A DNA stretch of 64,000 bases from Yoonia maritima (GTDB taxonomy: Bacteria; Pseudomonadota; Alphaproteobacteria; Rhodobacterales; Rhodobacteraceae), in the NCBI RefSeq assembly GCF_003003285.1, contig NZ_PVTP01000010.1, positions 1-64,000 on the forward strand, written 5' to 3'. Within the stretch, counting starts at the first letter, position 1. The number at the start of each line of letters is the position of its first letter. The notes below the pieces were generated by a model. That model had not been told where the DNA came from. It worked only from the letters and a program-made list of their open reading frames with translations, and made no database searches. Made by a program: the position numbers and the translations under genes. Shown in pieces: positions 6,746-15,802 of this stretch.

Positions 6746-8326
6746 TTACGCTGGTGACTTGATCCAAACTTCGACGCGGCGGTTGATGCGGCGGCCTTCT
6801 TGGTTTGCGTTGCAACCAGATGGTGCGATTTCACCGTACCCAACCGAAGAAACTGTGATGCCATTAATACGGTCCCCAGCATATGAAACGAGGTCTTGGG
6901 CGACTTGAGACGCGCGTTGCTGTGATAAATCACGATTGCCATCGAATTGGCCTACGTCATCCGTAAAGCCGGCAAGCAAAACTTCTGTGCCTTCTGGCTG
7001 CGTCTCGAGGTATTCGATCAGGCGATCACGGTCGATCCGACCGCGTTCATCCAGCTGTGCAGACCCTGTGCGGAAGCGGAATGTCGTTGAAAGACGGTCA
7101 TAGTCAACCATCTGGCCCAACATTTGACGCATAAATCCGGCTTCGTAGGCATCTGCAGCAGGGTCAAGCAAGCTGCGTGCGCGGCTGCTTTCAAGTGATT
7201 GTTCGCGACGATCTACGGCAAAACCGATAAACCCAGCTTTGCCGATTAGGCTATCTGCATCGTTTGAGCGGGCAAAGTCGACGAACGCAAGCGTTTGATC
7301 CGAAGCGGTGTCTTCGCGTGTGTAAAGGTACAAGCGACGCTGCAACGCGTATTCTTCGGTACGTGCTGAAAACGCATCAGGAGTCATTGTGATCCCGCAT
7401 TCGTTCACAAGGCTAACCGGGTTTGCACCACGTTGGAACGAGTAACCGACTACGCCGATTGCACCTTGTGTTGCGTTTACAAGCTGTGATGCTTCGCTTC
7501 CGGATGCGGCGATCTGCGCACCAGATGCAAGCGATGCAGTGGTTTCACCAAAAATACGGTCTTCAAACACAGCACGGGTACCCGAGTCTTCGGATTGGGT
7601 AATGACCGTGATGGGCATATCAGGCCCGCCAACCTGTGACCAATTCGTGATTTGACCAGAATAGATTGCGCGAATTTCTTCGGTTGTCAGTGTGTCGATC
7701 GGGTTTGCCGCGTTTGTAATGACAACGAGGCTATCGATCGCGACGATGTGTTCTTGGGCTGGGTCGACCATGTTACCACCGCCAGCATCACGCAGGCTGC
7801 GGGCTTCGTCAGGGACGATGCGCCGTGACGACATAGCGATTTCAGCTTCGCCTGACAGCAACTGTTGGAAACCGTCACTAGAACCGGTTGAAGCCACAAG
7901 GAACGATACCAGATCGTCACCAAAGCCCTGATCGGCAGTCAATGTCGCGATGAGTTCACCGTTTTGCCCTGTGTTTCCAAGCGACGCAGCAGCATCAAGA
8001 ACGCCTGCATACCCTTCGAGCAAAAGCGGCATTAAGCCGGAACCAACAACATCAGACCCCCCAATCGTGATGTCAGTTTCGACGGTGTCAAATGTCGGGC
8101 AGGACGCGCCAGAACAGCTTACTCGACTTGCGGCAACCCGCAATTCGCCAAGTGCTGTTGCGATGATATAGGCGTTGTCTTGGAAGTCGATGAACTCCCC
8201 GGTCATGTTCACTGTGCCGTCGCCTGATGACAACGTAACTTCGCCTGCTTGTGCCATACCCGCGATGGTCAAGCTACTTGCAAGGGTCACAATACCCAAT
8301 GCAGCGTTCGTTCGCTTACTTAACAT
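6746..8326 (-). CDS. PstS-like substrate-binding/OmpA fusion (module copy 1)
   Basis: This 526-residue protein has a signal peptide ending at AQA|GE, a short N-terminal domain of about 60 residues ending in a two-cysteine motif (RVSCSGASCPTF), a PstS-type phosphate-binding-like domain (about residues 85-340; TDITIGGSDVV, EIAMSSRRI, IYSGQITNWSQVGG, SEDSGTRAVFED) and a C-terminal OmpA peptidoglycan-binding domain (GFTDDVG with its Asp, RINRRVEVW with its Arg). The binding domain would sit in the periplasm, tied to peptidoglycan rather than to a transporter; no pst ABC genes are nearby. The next gene leftward encodes the PilJ-domain protein, and upstream lie a two-TM winged-helix regulator and a small secreted protein, all on this strand. 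Whether it binds phosphate is unknown. Confidence 0.85.
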   Translation of the reverse strand: MLSKRTNAALGIVTLASSLTIAGMAQAGEVTLSSGDGTVNMTGEFIDFQDNAYIIATALGELRVAASRVSCSGASCPTFDTVETDITIGGSDVVGSGLMPLLLEGYAGVLDAAASLGNTGQNGELIATLTADQGFGDDLVSFLVASTGSSDGFQQLLSGEAEIAMSSRRIVPDEARSLRDAGGGNMVDPAQEHIVAIDSLVVITNAANPIDTLTTEEIRAIYSGQITNWSQVGGPDMPITVITQSEDSGTRAVFEDRIFGETTASLASGAQIAASGSEASQLVNATQGAIGVVGYSFQRGANPVSLVNECGITMTPDAFSARTEEYALQRRLYLYTREDTASDQTLAFVDFARSNDADSLIGKAGFIGFAVDRREQSLESSRARSLLDPAADAYEAGFMRQMLGQMVDYDRLSTTFRFRTGSAQLDERGRIDRDRLIEYLETQPEGTEVLLAGFTDDVGQFDGNRDLSQQRASQVAQDLVSYAGDRINGITVSSVGYGEIAPSGCNANQEGRRINRRVEVWIKSPA

Positions 8327-8607
8327 TAATTACTCTCCTCCCTGGGTGGGTGATCAATTTGTCGGCGAAAAATTGCCGCAAATGGATACGCCCAGGTTTA
8401 TGTGTCTACGTAATTAACCATTAGTTGGTCGAATTGTGCGCAAATTGCGGCGAATCTTTTCCAAATTAGAGGAGAAGAGGGGAAAAGCACTAAAATAGTC
8501 AACTTTTTGGATCAAATCCTAACCAAATGCCCCATTCATTTTAGACGCATTGCGCGGAACGCCGCTTATTGCGAAAGTGATTCGTGCGACTTAACGCCGC
8601 GTCACCT
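8327..8607. promoter_or_regulatory. 281-base control region upstream of PstS-OmpA copy 1
   Basis: There is no gene here. The DNA is AT-rich and holds a separated inverted repeat, GCCGCAA at 8375-8381 and TTGCGGC at 8445-8451, each next to a GGCGAA word. The purine-rich stretch AGAGGAGAAGAGG follows at about 8467. The only DNA-binding protein encoded nearby is the membrane winged-helix protein directly upstream, so this is a plausible operator region for it. That link is inference. Confidence 0.4.
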
Positions 8608-9306
8608 TTAGACCATTTTGATTACATCTTTGTCGATCGCGAGCATGTATCCTTTGCGCGCGATGTTTTTGACCAGCAGTTCGCTGATCATCTGATTGCC
8701 CAAAGTATCGCGCAGCCGTTTGATCCGGGTTGCGCCTGCTGCCTCTTCGCAGTCGGCGCTGTTTCGGCCCGAAATGACGCCTTCAATTTCGGCGCCCGAT
8801 AAGACTTCATCGTCCATGCGCGCCTCTGCTAAGACGGATAAGGTTTCGATTGCGGCTTCGGTTAGTTTAAATTCAAAGTCATTTAAATAGACGGCTTTTT
8901 GATCGCGGCTAATGATCAGTGAATTCACTTCGATCCCCTGCCGTTCAATTTTGCTCATCCGTCGGTTCAATACGACGAGCATGGCAAGGAACGCGACTGC
9001 CGCGATCAGCAGGGCGGTCGCAAATACCAACAGGACAAAGATCACAAAACGATAAGACGATAGTGTATCTGAAAACGCTGTCCCCGATTGCGCCAGAATT
9101 TCTAGCAGTTTGATTTCTGCGTTTCCTGTGAGCGTGTCATTTTCCACGAACAATCGTTCTACGCGTACATTAAATGCGTTTGCGTCCGGCAGATTGATAA
9201 ACAGCAAAACCGCAGCGATGGCCAAAATCAGAACAATTGCCGCGATGCCCGCGACAACGATCTTATTGCCGATCTCACGTGCTTCAGTAGCGGAGGAAGT
9301 AGTCAC
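8608..9306 (-). CDS. Membrane-anchored winged-helix regulator, two TM segments
   Basis: This 232-residue protein has TM1 at about residues 13-37, a short periplasmic loop of about 48 residues (GNAEIKLLEILAQ, probably helical), TM2 at about 86-114, and a C-terminal cytoplasmic OmpR/ToxR-type winged helix (FEFKLTEAAIETLSVLAE, ATRIKRLRDTLGNQMI, KNIARKGYMLAI). The order is the reverse of ToxR and CadC, which have the DNA-binding domain first. There is no receiver or kinase domain. The start is GTG at 9306, inside the 3' end of the small secreted protein gene (23-base overlap), so the two are coupled. A 281-base gap with an inverted repeat separates it from the PstS-OmpA gene. A direct periplasm-to-DNA sensor is the natural reading; the signal is unknown. 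Confidence 0.8.
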   Translation of the reverse strand: MTTSSATEAREIGNKIVVAGIAAIVLILAIAAVLLFINLPDANAFNVRVERLFVENDTLTGNAEIKLLEILAQSGTAFSDTLSSYRFVIFVLLVFATALLIAAVAFLAMLVVLNRRMSKIERQGIEVNSLIISRDQKAVYLNDFEFKLTEAAIETLSVLAEARMDDEVLSGAEIEGVISGRNSADCEEAAGATRIKRLRDTLGNQMISELLVKNIARKGYMLAIDKDVIKMV

Positions 9307-9565
9307 CAGCGCTGCCCCTTCTTTCTTCTAGCCCGGCGTCATCAAAGACACTAAGCACATTCAATAGTTGCCAGCCGTCGCGTTCCAACGCCGGGCGTAG
9401 TTGATCTTCGGCAGACCGTACACTGCAATCGCCGCGCACTTGGGTCACACCATAGTGAAGCCGCAGTGGTCCGTCTTGCTTGGCCTTATAGTCAGCATAG
9501 CAATCAGCCTGAGCGGCCCCTGCGGTCATGCAGAAAATCATGAATGTAAAAGAAAGATGTTTCAT
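9284..9565 (-). CDS. Small secreted two-cysteine protein
   Basis: Starting at ATG 9565, the 93-residue product has a typical signal peptide (FTFMIFCMTAGAAQA|DC) and a mature domain of about 72 residues with two cysteines (ADCYADY, RGDCSV), suited to one disulfide. No family is recognised. A longer frame begins upstream but would bury the signal peptide. Its end overlaps the winged-helix gene by 23 bases, and it diverges from the secreted four-cysteine protein at 9733. From coupling and location it may supply the periplasmic input or partner for the two-TM regulator; that is inference. Confidence 0.7.
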   Translation of the reverse strand: MKHLSFTFMIFCMTAGAAQADCYADYKAKQDGPLRLHYGVTQVRGDCSVRSAEDQLRPALERDGWQLLNVLSVFDDAGLEERRGSAGDYFLRY

Positions 9566-9732
9566 GGCTCTAATTGACCTTAAAGCGGGCTGATATTCAA
9601 TAACGTCATATGTTATCTTGTGCGCCATCGCATAACCATACCCCGTTATTGTTTGGCAGCGAAGGTCCGCTCCAATTTCGTTTCATCAGCGTCACCCACT
9701 CTTTTTTGGCGCAACAGATGAAAGGAACACAT

Positions 9733-10194
9733 ATGTTTAAATCACTGATCGCAGGTGTCGCCGCAGTTTCGCTTACCTTTGCGACCGCTATGCCAGCGCA
9801 AGCAAATGGGTTTGACCGCGAGGATGCTGGCAAATTGATTATCGGGCTGGCCGCAATTGCAGCATTGAACGCGGCGCTCGAGAACAGAGACCGCAATGAC
9901 CGCGAGCCAGCACAGGTAGAGGACCGGACCCAGCGCCATCCACAAGGCTGGACAGGCCGTCCGCGCCCGGCAGGCAATCGCAATGTTTTGCCGTCTGAAT
10001 GTTTGGGTCAAATTGATACCCGCTATGGCGATCACCGGATGTACATGAGCCGTTGCCTTGAGCGGCATCAAGTCTGGGTTGCCCAATTGCCGCGTCGTTG
10101 TGAAGTACGGCTGTTCACTAACGACGGCCCCAGAAATGGCTTTGATCCGGCTTGCATGCGCCAAGAAGGTTACCGTTCTGATCGGCGTCGCTAA
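9733..10194 (+). CDS. Secreted four-cysteine hypothetical protein
   Basis: ATG at 9733 has an AAAGGA ribosome site eight bases upstream and opens a clean signal peptide (MFKSLIAGVAAVSLTF, cleaved after AQA). The mature part, about 130 residues, begins with a hydrophobic helix (LIIGLAAIAALNAAL), then an Arg/Pro-rich linker, then a C-terminal domain with four cysteines (SECLG, SRCLE, RRCEV, PACMR). I recognise no named family, though similar exported proteins occur in Rhodobacteraceae. It is transcribed away from the regulator cluster and ends at a strong terminator. Function unknown. Confidence 0.7.
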   Translation: MFKSLIAGVAAVSLTFATAMPAQANGFDREDAGKLIIGLAAIAALNAALENRDRNDREPAQVEDRTQRHPQGWTGRPRPAGNRNVLPSECLGQIDTRYGDHRMYMSRCLERHQVWVAQLPRRCEVRLFTNDGPRNGFDPACMRQEGYRSDRRR

Positions 10195-10242
10195 GACGCT
10201 GACACCTAGCGCGACTTCAAGCCCCAGTCGTCGTGCCACCTT

Positions 10243-10277
10243 GGGGCAAGGGTTCGATATGGCCCTTGCCCCTTTTT
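10243..10277 (+). terminator. Rho-independent terminator
   Basis: A ten-pair stem, GGGGCAAGGG/CCCTTGCCCC, is followed by TTTTT. It ends the secreted four-cysteine gene. Confidence 0.92.
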
Positions 10278-10315
10278 ATTCTTGAACCGCGGGCCGTGTT
10301 CTGGTCACTGATCAC

Positions 10316-10933
10316 ATGACAAATCCTGATTACACATTTGAACAAGCCGCCCTAGATCGCGGTTTCACCTATATCGCTGGCGTGGATGAGGTTGGGCGCG
10401 GCCCGCTTGCTGGTCCCGTCGTTGCAGCCGCTGTCGTGCTGGATACAAACAACATCCCAGACGGATTGAACGACAGTAAAAAGCTGACAGCCAAGAAACG
10501 TGACGCCCTTTACGACGCGATAATGGAGCAGGCGGATGTGTCGCTGGCAGAAGCCACCGTCGCTGAAATTGACGAGCACAACATTTTGCGTGCATCACAT
10601 ATTGCGATGGTGCGGGCGATTGCCGGGCTTGGCCAGCCAACAGACCACGCATTGATCGACGGCAACATGGTGCCGCGCGGTTTGACCATTTCAACCGAGA
10701 CAGTCGTCAAAGGTGACGGGCGTAGCCTTTCGATTGCGGCCGCTTCTATCGTCGCAAAAGTGTGGCGTGACCGACACATGGTGGATTTGGCGCAACAGTA
10801 CCCCGGCTACGGTTGGGAAAAGAACGCGGGTTACCCGACAGCGGTACACAAATCAGGGTTGGAAAACCTTGGTGTGACCCCACACCATAGACGTTCGTTC
10901 AAGCCGGTGCACAATATCTTGTATCAAGAGTAA
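10316..10933 (+). CDS. rnhB: Ribonuclease HII
   Basis: This 205-residue protein has the RNase HII signature AGVDEVGRGPLAGPVVAAAV with the catalytic Asp-Glu pair, the second acid in DSKKL, and the downstream GDGRSLSIAAASIVAKVWRD segment containing another catalytic acid. It removes ribonucleotides from DNA and RNA-DNA hybrids in the cytoplasm. It directly precedes ccrM, the arrangement common in Rhodobacteraceae. It lies between a strong terminator and the ccrM promoter region, so it is probably its own unit. Confidence 0.96.
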   Translation: MTNPDYTFEQAALDRGFTYIAGVDEVGRGPLAGPVVAAAVVLDTNNIPDGLNDSKKLTAKKRDALYDAIMEQADVSLAEATVAEIDEHNILRASHIAMVRAIAGLGQPTDHALIDGNMVPRGLTISTETVVKGDGRSLSIAAASIVAKVWRDRHMVDLAQQYPGYGWEKNAGYPTAVHKSGLENLGVTPHHRRSFKPVHNILYQE

Positions 10934-10946
10934 AACGTAAGCCATT

Positions 10947-10991
10947 GATTCAATAAAACTTTTGACAGTGAATCCAGTCTGACTCACACTA
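10947..10991 (+). promoter_or_regulatory. ccrM promoter region with three GANTC sites
   Basis: A consensus -35 box TTGACA lies at 10962-10967; a weak -10 would sit near 10985-10991. Three GANTC methylation sites surround it: GATTC at 10947, GAATC at 10970 (in the spacer) and GACTC at 10981 (at the -10 edge). In Caulobacter, GANTC sites in the ccrM promoter couple its transcription to replication-dependent methylation. The same logic is inferred here. Confidence 0.6.
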
Positions 10992-10992
10992 G

Positions 10993-12147
<1,155 letters not shown>

Positions 12148-12205
12148 CGCAGGCTTAACTGCGTCACATTCCCCAACGTTGATACCGCCGGTGATTGCGG
12201 AGAAC

Positions 12206-12226
12206 CCTTCCATGGTGGAAGGGGCC
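12206..12226. other. Short inverted repeat after ccrM
   Basis: CCCTTCCA and TGGAAGGG flank a three-base loop about 75 bases past the ccrM stop. There is no T-run, so it is not a terminator by itself. It could stabilise the mRNA end before the true terminator. Confidence 0.4.
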
Positions 12227-12242
12227 GCGATTACTAACTTTG

Positions 12243-12271
12243 CCCGCCGTCTTAGTACGGCGGGTTTTTTT
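12243..12271 (+). terminator. Rho-independent terminator of ccrM
   Basis: The stem CCCGCCGT/ACGGCGGG with loop CTTAGT is followed by seven T. The alkB-type gene converges on it from the right. Confidence 0.93.
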
Positions 12272-12273
12272 GT

Positions 12274-13395
12274 TTAGCGAGGTAGAGGATTGCTTGCTGT
12301 TTTGTACGGTGCCCAGTCTTCGATTTCCGGGTAGTACAGGTTGCGCCATGTTTGTACGCGTGGGTGCATGACCTTTTTCCAGATAGGTGGGACCAGCGCG
12401 GCCATCGTCATAACGGGGTATCCGAACGGTAGCTGCGGTGCTTCATCGTCGGTGTAGTTTTGTAGAAGCGGGAAGCGCCGGTCGGGTTTGTAGTGGTGGT
12501 CTGAATGGCGTTGTAGGTTGATCAACAGCCAGTTCGACGCCTTATGTGCCGCGTTCCATGAATGGCGCGGTTTTACATGTTCGTATTTGCCGTCGCCCAG
12601 ATGTTTGCGCGTTAGCGCATAGTGTTCGACGTAGTTCACCAGCTCTAGCTGGAACACCGCCCAGAATGCCTGCGTGGCAAAAAGGAATACGCCCCACCAT
12701 CCGGCAATAGCGAATGACAAAACCGCAAACGCTGCCTCAAGCGCCCAATACCGCCAAAAGGGATTGGATTTGTGATGCCAAGGTAGATTTTTACGCGCGA
12801 GCATCGCTTTCTCCGCAAGAAACGATGACTCTAGGCTTTGCCAAAGGACACGCGGGAAGAAGTGGTAAAAGCTTTCGCCGTACCGCGCCGTGACGGGGTC
12901 GCGCGGTGTGCCAACATAGCGATGATGAACTAAAAGATGCTCGGATCGGAAGTGACCGTACAGGACGGAGGTCAGCAAAATGTCACCCAACCAACGTTCA
13001 GTTTTCGGTTTCTGGTGCATCAGTTCGTGGCTGTAATTTATGCCGATGGTGCCGGACAGTATCCCCAGCGCGGCGAATAATGCCCATTGTTCACCCCAGT
13101 GCAAATGCCCGGATCGGGTTACATAGGCCATCAGTCCGAAAATCGTGATCAGTTGGACAGGCACCCAAATCAGCGTGATAAGCCGATACCAGAAAAGGTC
13201 TTTATCCTCGGTTTCGGGGTCCTTATTTTCTAGATTTAAGCCCAGCAAAAAATCCAAGAATGTAAACAGATACCACGTTGCCAGCGGCAACAGCGCAATA
13301 CTCCACCCACCGTAAACCGCGGCGATAACAGCGAGCGGGATTAATCCAAGCGACAGCCAGAACGGTAGCGCGGCACTGATGCTTTTGATCGACAT
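12274..13395 (-). CDS. alkB: Alkane 1-monooxygenase-type membrane diiron enzyme
   Basis: This 373-residue integral membrane protein has several hydrophobic segments and the histidine clusters of membrane diiron hydroxylases: NYSHELMHQK, SEHLLVHHRYVGTPRDP and LQRHSDHHYKPDRRF. Those motifs and the length match AlkB alkane 1-monooxygenases, which hydroxylate medium-chain alkanes with rubredoxin as electron donor. Related enzymes act on other substrates, so the exact activity is likely but not proven. ATG at 13395 has an AAGAGG site; a TTG frame further upstream is less likely. No rubredoxin gene lies adjacent. It is on the same strand just after mutY, with a 47-base gap. Confidence 0.87.
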   Translation of the reverse strand: MSIKSISAALPFWLSLGLIPLAVIAAVYGGWSIALLPLATWYLFTFLDFLLGLNLENKDPETEDKDLFWYRLITLIWVPVQLITIFGLMAYVTRSGHLHWGEQWALFAALGILSGTIGINYSHELMHQKPKTERWLGDILLTSVLYGHFRSEHLLVHHRYVGTPRDPVTARYGESFYHFFPRVLWQSLESSFLAEKAMLARKNLPWHHKSNPFWRYWALEAAFAVLSFAIAGWWGVFLFATQAFWAVFQLELVNYVEHYALTRKHLGDGKYEHVKPRHSWNAAHKASNWLLINLQRHSDHHYKPDRRFPLLQNYTDDEAPQLPFGYPVMTMAALVPPIWKKVMHPRVQTWRNLYYPEIEDWAPYKTASNPLPR

Positions 13396-13442
13396 GGGGT
13401 ACCTCTTAGTTAAGATAACCCTACGCTTGGGTCTCTTAACGC

Positions 13443-14495
13443 TCAAGCGTCGCGTAGCGTCGGACCCGCCAGATCGAACACTTTGCGCATCGCTGTGGGT
13501 AGGGCTGTTGGGCTGAAATCAGCCTTTTTGACGAATTCACCACGTGTTGGGGCTACGTCCAGACCGACTGTTGCCGTCATGATGGTTAGGCGCAGATGGA
13601 AATGCGTAAAGGTATGTCTCGCTTCTTCGTTTAGCGTTTGCCAATCCGTATCAACTGGCGGTGCGGGTTCAGGCGCATCGCCCCATTCTGACCCCGGCCA
13701 ACCTAACATCCCGCCCAAAAGCCCGCTTTCTGGGCGCGTTTCCAACAGCCACGCGCCGTCACTGCGTCGCACGACATAGGCAATCCCAAACCGAGTCGGC
13801 GTTTTCTTTTTTGGTGTTTTCTTTGGCAGCTCTGCCGCGGTTCCTGCAATCCGTGCATCGCAAGGGTCACGCCAAGGGCAAATTCCGCAAGCCGGACTTT
13901 TCGGTGTGCAAATGGTTGCGCCTAGATCCATCACTGCTTGGGCATAATCGCCGGGGCGTTTGGCGGGGGTAAGCGCGCGTGCTTTTTCGGTTAAAGCAGG
14001 CTTTGATCCCGGCAATGGGTCGTGAATGTCATGAAGTCGCGCCATGACTCGTTCCACATTACCGTCCACAACCGTTTCAGGCAGATCAAACGCGATGGAT
14101 GAAATCGCTGCAGCTGTGTAAGGGCCGATGCCGGGCAGCATCAGAAGTGTTTCATAGTTTTGCGGAAAAACACCATCATGGTTATCAACAACTGTACGGG
14201 CACATTTCAGCAGATTTCGGGCACGCGCATAATATCCTAACCCCGCCCAAGCCGCCATGACATCGGCGTCTTCGGCTGCTGCCAATTTGTGCACGGTTGG
14301 CCATAACGACATGAATTTGTTATGGTATTCATGAACGGCAGCCACGGTTGTTTGTTGCAACATGACCTCTGACATCCACACCGCATAAGGATTCGGAAGC
14401 GTCCCGGCCTTGCGTGCATCAGGTGGCACGCGCCACGGCATTGCCCGCGCATGGACGTCGTACCAGTCCAAAAGCTGTAAACTGAGGTCACGCAA
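13443..14495 (-). CDS. mutY: Adenine DNA glycosylase MutY
   Basis: This 350-residue base-excision enzyme removes A mispaired with 8-oxoG. Visible elements are the N-terminal EVMLQQTTV helix with the catalytic Glu, the helix-hairpin-helix LPGIGPYTAAAI, the VVDGNVERV segment holding the catalytic Asp region, the 4Fe-4S cluster loop with spacing C-X6-C-X2-C-X5-C (CTPKSPACGICPWRDPC), and a C-terminal NUDIX-like 8-oxoG domain. The start is a TTG at 14495 with AAAGG upstream; an in-frame stop blocks any longer start, and a later Met would delete conserved sequence. It diverges from the DUF721/dciA gene. Confidence 0.95.
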   Translation of the reverse strand: MRDLSLQLLDWYDVHARAMPWRVPPDARKAGTLPNPYAVWMSEVMLQQTTVAAVHEYHNKFMSLWPTVHKLAAAEDADVMAAWAGLGYYARARNLLKCARTVVDNHDGVFPQNYETLLMLPGIGPYTAAAISSIAFDLPETVVDGNVERVMARLHDIHDPLPGSKPALTEKARALTPAKRPGDYAQAVMDLGATICTPKSPACGICPWRDPCDARIAGTAAELPKKTPKKKTPTRFGIAYVVRRSDGAWLLETRPESGLLGGMLGWPGSEWGDAPEPAPPVDTDWQTLNEEARHTFTHFHLRLTIMTATVGLDVAPTRGEFVKKADFSPTALPTAMRKVFDLAGPTLRDA

Positions 14496-14563
14496 TGGTT
14501 ATTTACCTTTCACATGTCAGGCGCTGACTTGGCGCAACGGCTGACATACAGTAGAGCTTAGTT

Positions 14564-15073
14564 ATGAAACAAGCACGCCATAAGGGCACCACGCGCGGAT
14601 TTTCTCGTGCGGCGACGTTGATGCAAACCCGCATTCGCACTGCAAGCGAAGAGCGTGGCTTTGCTGTGACCCGCCTTTTGACACATTGGTCAGAGGTGGT
14701 GGGTGAAGCAACCGCAAGCGTCGCGACCCCTGTGAACGTGAGTTACGGCAAAGGCGGCATGGGTGCGACCCTAACGTTGCTGACGACTGGCGCGCAGGCC
14801 CCGATGCTTGAAATGCAAAAAGAGCAAATTCGCGAAAAGGTGAATGCCTGTTATGGCTATCGCGCAATTGCGCGTGTGCGTATCACGCAAACCGCACCGA
14901 CAGGATTTGCTGAGGGGCGCGTGGCTTTTACCCCAGCCCCGAAAACCCGAAAAACGCCAAGCCCCGCCGCGCAGTCCGAAGCGCAGGCGTTGGCAGGCAC
15001 CGTCGAAAGCGACGATTTGCGTGCAGCCCTTGCGGCGCTGGGCGCAAACGTCTTATCAAAACAAAAAACCTGA
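14564..15073 (+). CDS. DciA-like DUF721 protein
   Basis: This 169-residue protein has the DUF721 core (residues about 25-110: LLTHWSEVVGEATASVATPVNVSYGKGGMGATLTLL and so on) and an Ala/Pro-rich C-terminal tail. DUF721 proteins include DciA, which loads the replicative helicase DnaB in bacteria that lack DnaC. That role is probable but not shown here. It precedes the thioredoxin-fold gene by 12 bases and probably shares its transcript. Confidence 0.8.
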   Translation: MKQARHKGTTRGFSRAATLMQTRIRTASEERGFAVTRLLTHWSEVVGEATASVATPVNVSYGKGGMGATLTLLTTGAQAPMLEMQKEQIREKVNACYGYRAIARVRITQTAPTGFAEGRVAFTPAPKTRKTPSPAAQSEAQALAGTVESDDLRAALAALGANVLSKQKT

Positions 15074-15085
15074 AAAGAGGTGAAC

Positions 15086-15751
15086 ATGAAACGTAGAACT
15101 TTGTTAGCTACTGGCGGCGCTGCCATTTTGACTGTTGGGGCTGGCCTTGGGCTTTTGCCACGTAATCAGCAGACAGGTCTTTTGCCTGGCGCTGCAAATG
15201 CACAAGAAGCAACAGGTGAACGGCCCGAGGTCATGGAAATGGTCGTCGGCAACCCGATGGCGAATGTCGAAGTGATCGAATACGCGTCATTCACTTGCCC
15301 GCATTGTGCCAGCTTTAACGCGAACCAGCACAAGCTGCTAAAAGCGAACTACATTGATACGAACAAGATCCGTTTCGTGTATCGCGAAGTGTATTTTGAC
15401 CGTCCCGGCCTTTGGGCGTCGATGATTGCGCGTTGCACTGACAACCCTGACTTCTTCTTTGCGTTCTCGGACGTGTTGTATGAACAGCAACGCGAATGGC
15501 TGGCAAGCGGCGACCCCGCAACGATCATCGAAGAACTACGTCGCCTAGGTAAGACAGCTGGCCTTGATGATGCAGCGCTTGACGCCTGCCTTAGCGATGC
15601 AGCAAAGGCCGAAGCGTTGTACACGTGGTACCAAGAAAACGCTGACCGTGACGGTATCAGTTCGACACCAAGTTTCTTGATTGATGGCGAAAGCTATTCG
15701 AACATGGATTACGATGAATTTGCTGCAATTCTAGATGAAAAGCTAAGCTAA
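15086..15751 (+). CDS. DsbA-family thiol:disulfide oxidoreductase
   Basis: This 221-residue exported thioredoxin-fold protein has a CPHC active site (FTCPHCASF) and the cis-Pro in SSTPSFLIDG. Its signal begins KRRTLLATGG, a twin-arginine style that suggests Tat export, followed by a hydrophobic stretch. It probably introduces or isomerises disulfides in the periplasm; several neighbours (the PilJ proteins and small secreted proteins) carry paired cysteines. ATG at 15086, preceded by AAAGAGG, is chosen over GTG two codons upstream. Ends at a strong terminator. Confidence 0.9.
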   Translation: MKRRTLLATGGAAILTVGAGLGLLPRNQQTGLLPGAANAQEATGERPEVMEMVVGNPMANVEVIEYASFTCPHCASFNANQHKLLKANYIDTNKIRFVYREVYFDRPGLWASMIARCTDNPDFFFAFSDVLYEQQREWLASGDPATIIEELRRLGKTAGLDDAALDACLSDAAKAEALYTWYQENADRDGISSTPSFLIDGESYSNMDYDEFAAILDEKLS

Positions 15752-15771
15752 GTATTGTTGAACGATAGTGG

Positions 15772-15799
15772 AAAGGCGGGCCATCTGGTCCGCCTTTTT
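15772..15799. terminator. Bidirectional rho-independent terminator
   Basis: The stem AAAGGCGG/CCGCCTTT with TTTTT on the right serves the DsbA gene; the A-rich left arm gives a weaker T-run leftward for lpxK. Confidence 0.88.
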
Positions 15800-15802
15800 G
15801 CG

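Noticed and set aside
12206-12226. CCCTTCCA/TGGAAGGG hairpin after ccrM as a second terminator
   Set aside because: It has no following T-run; the real terminator lies at 12243-12271.
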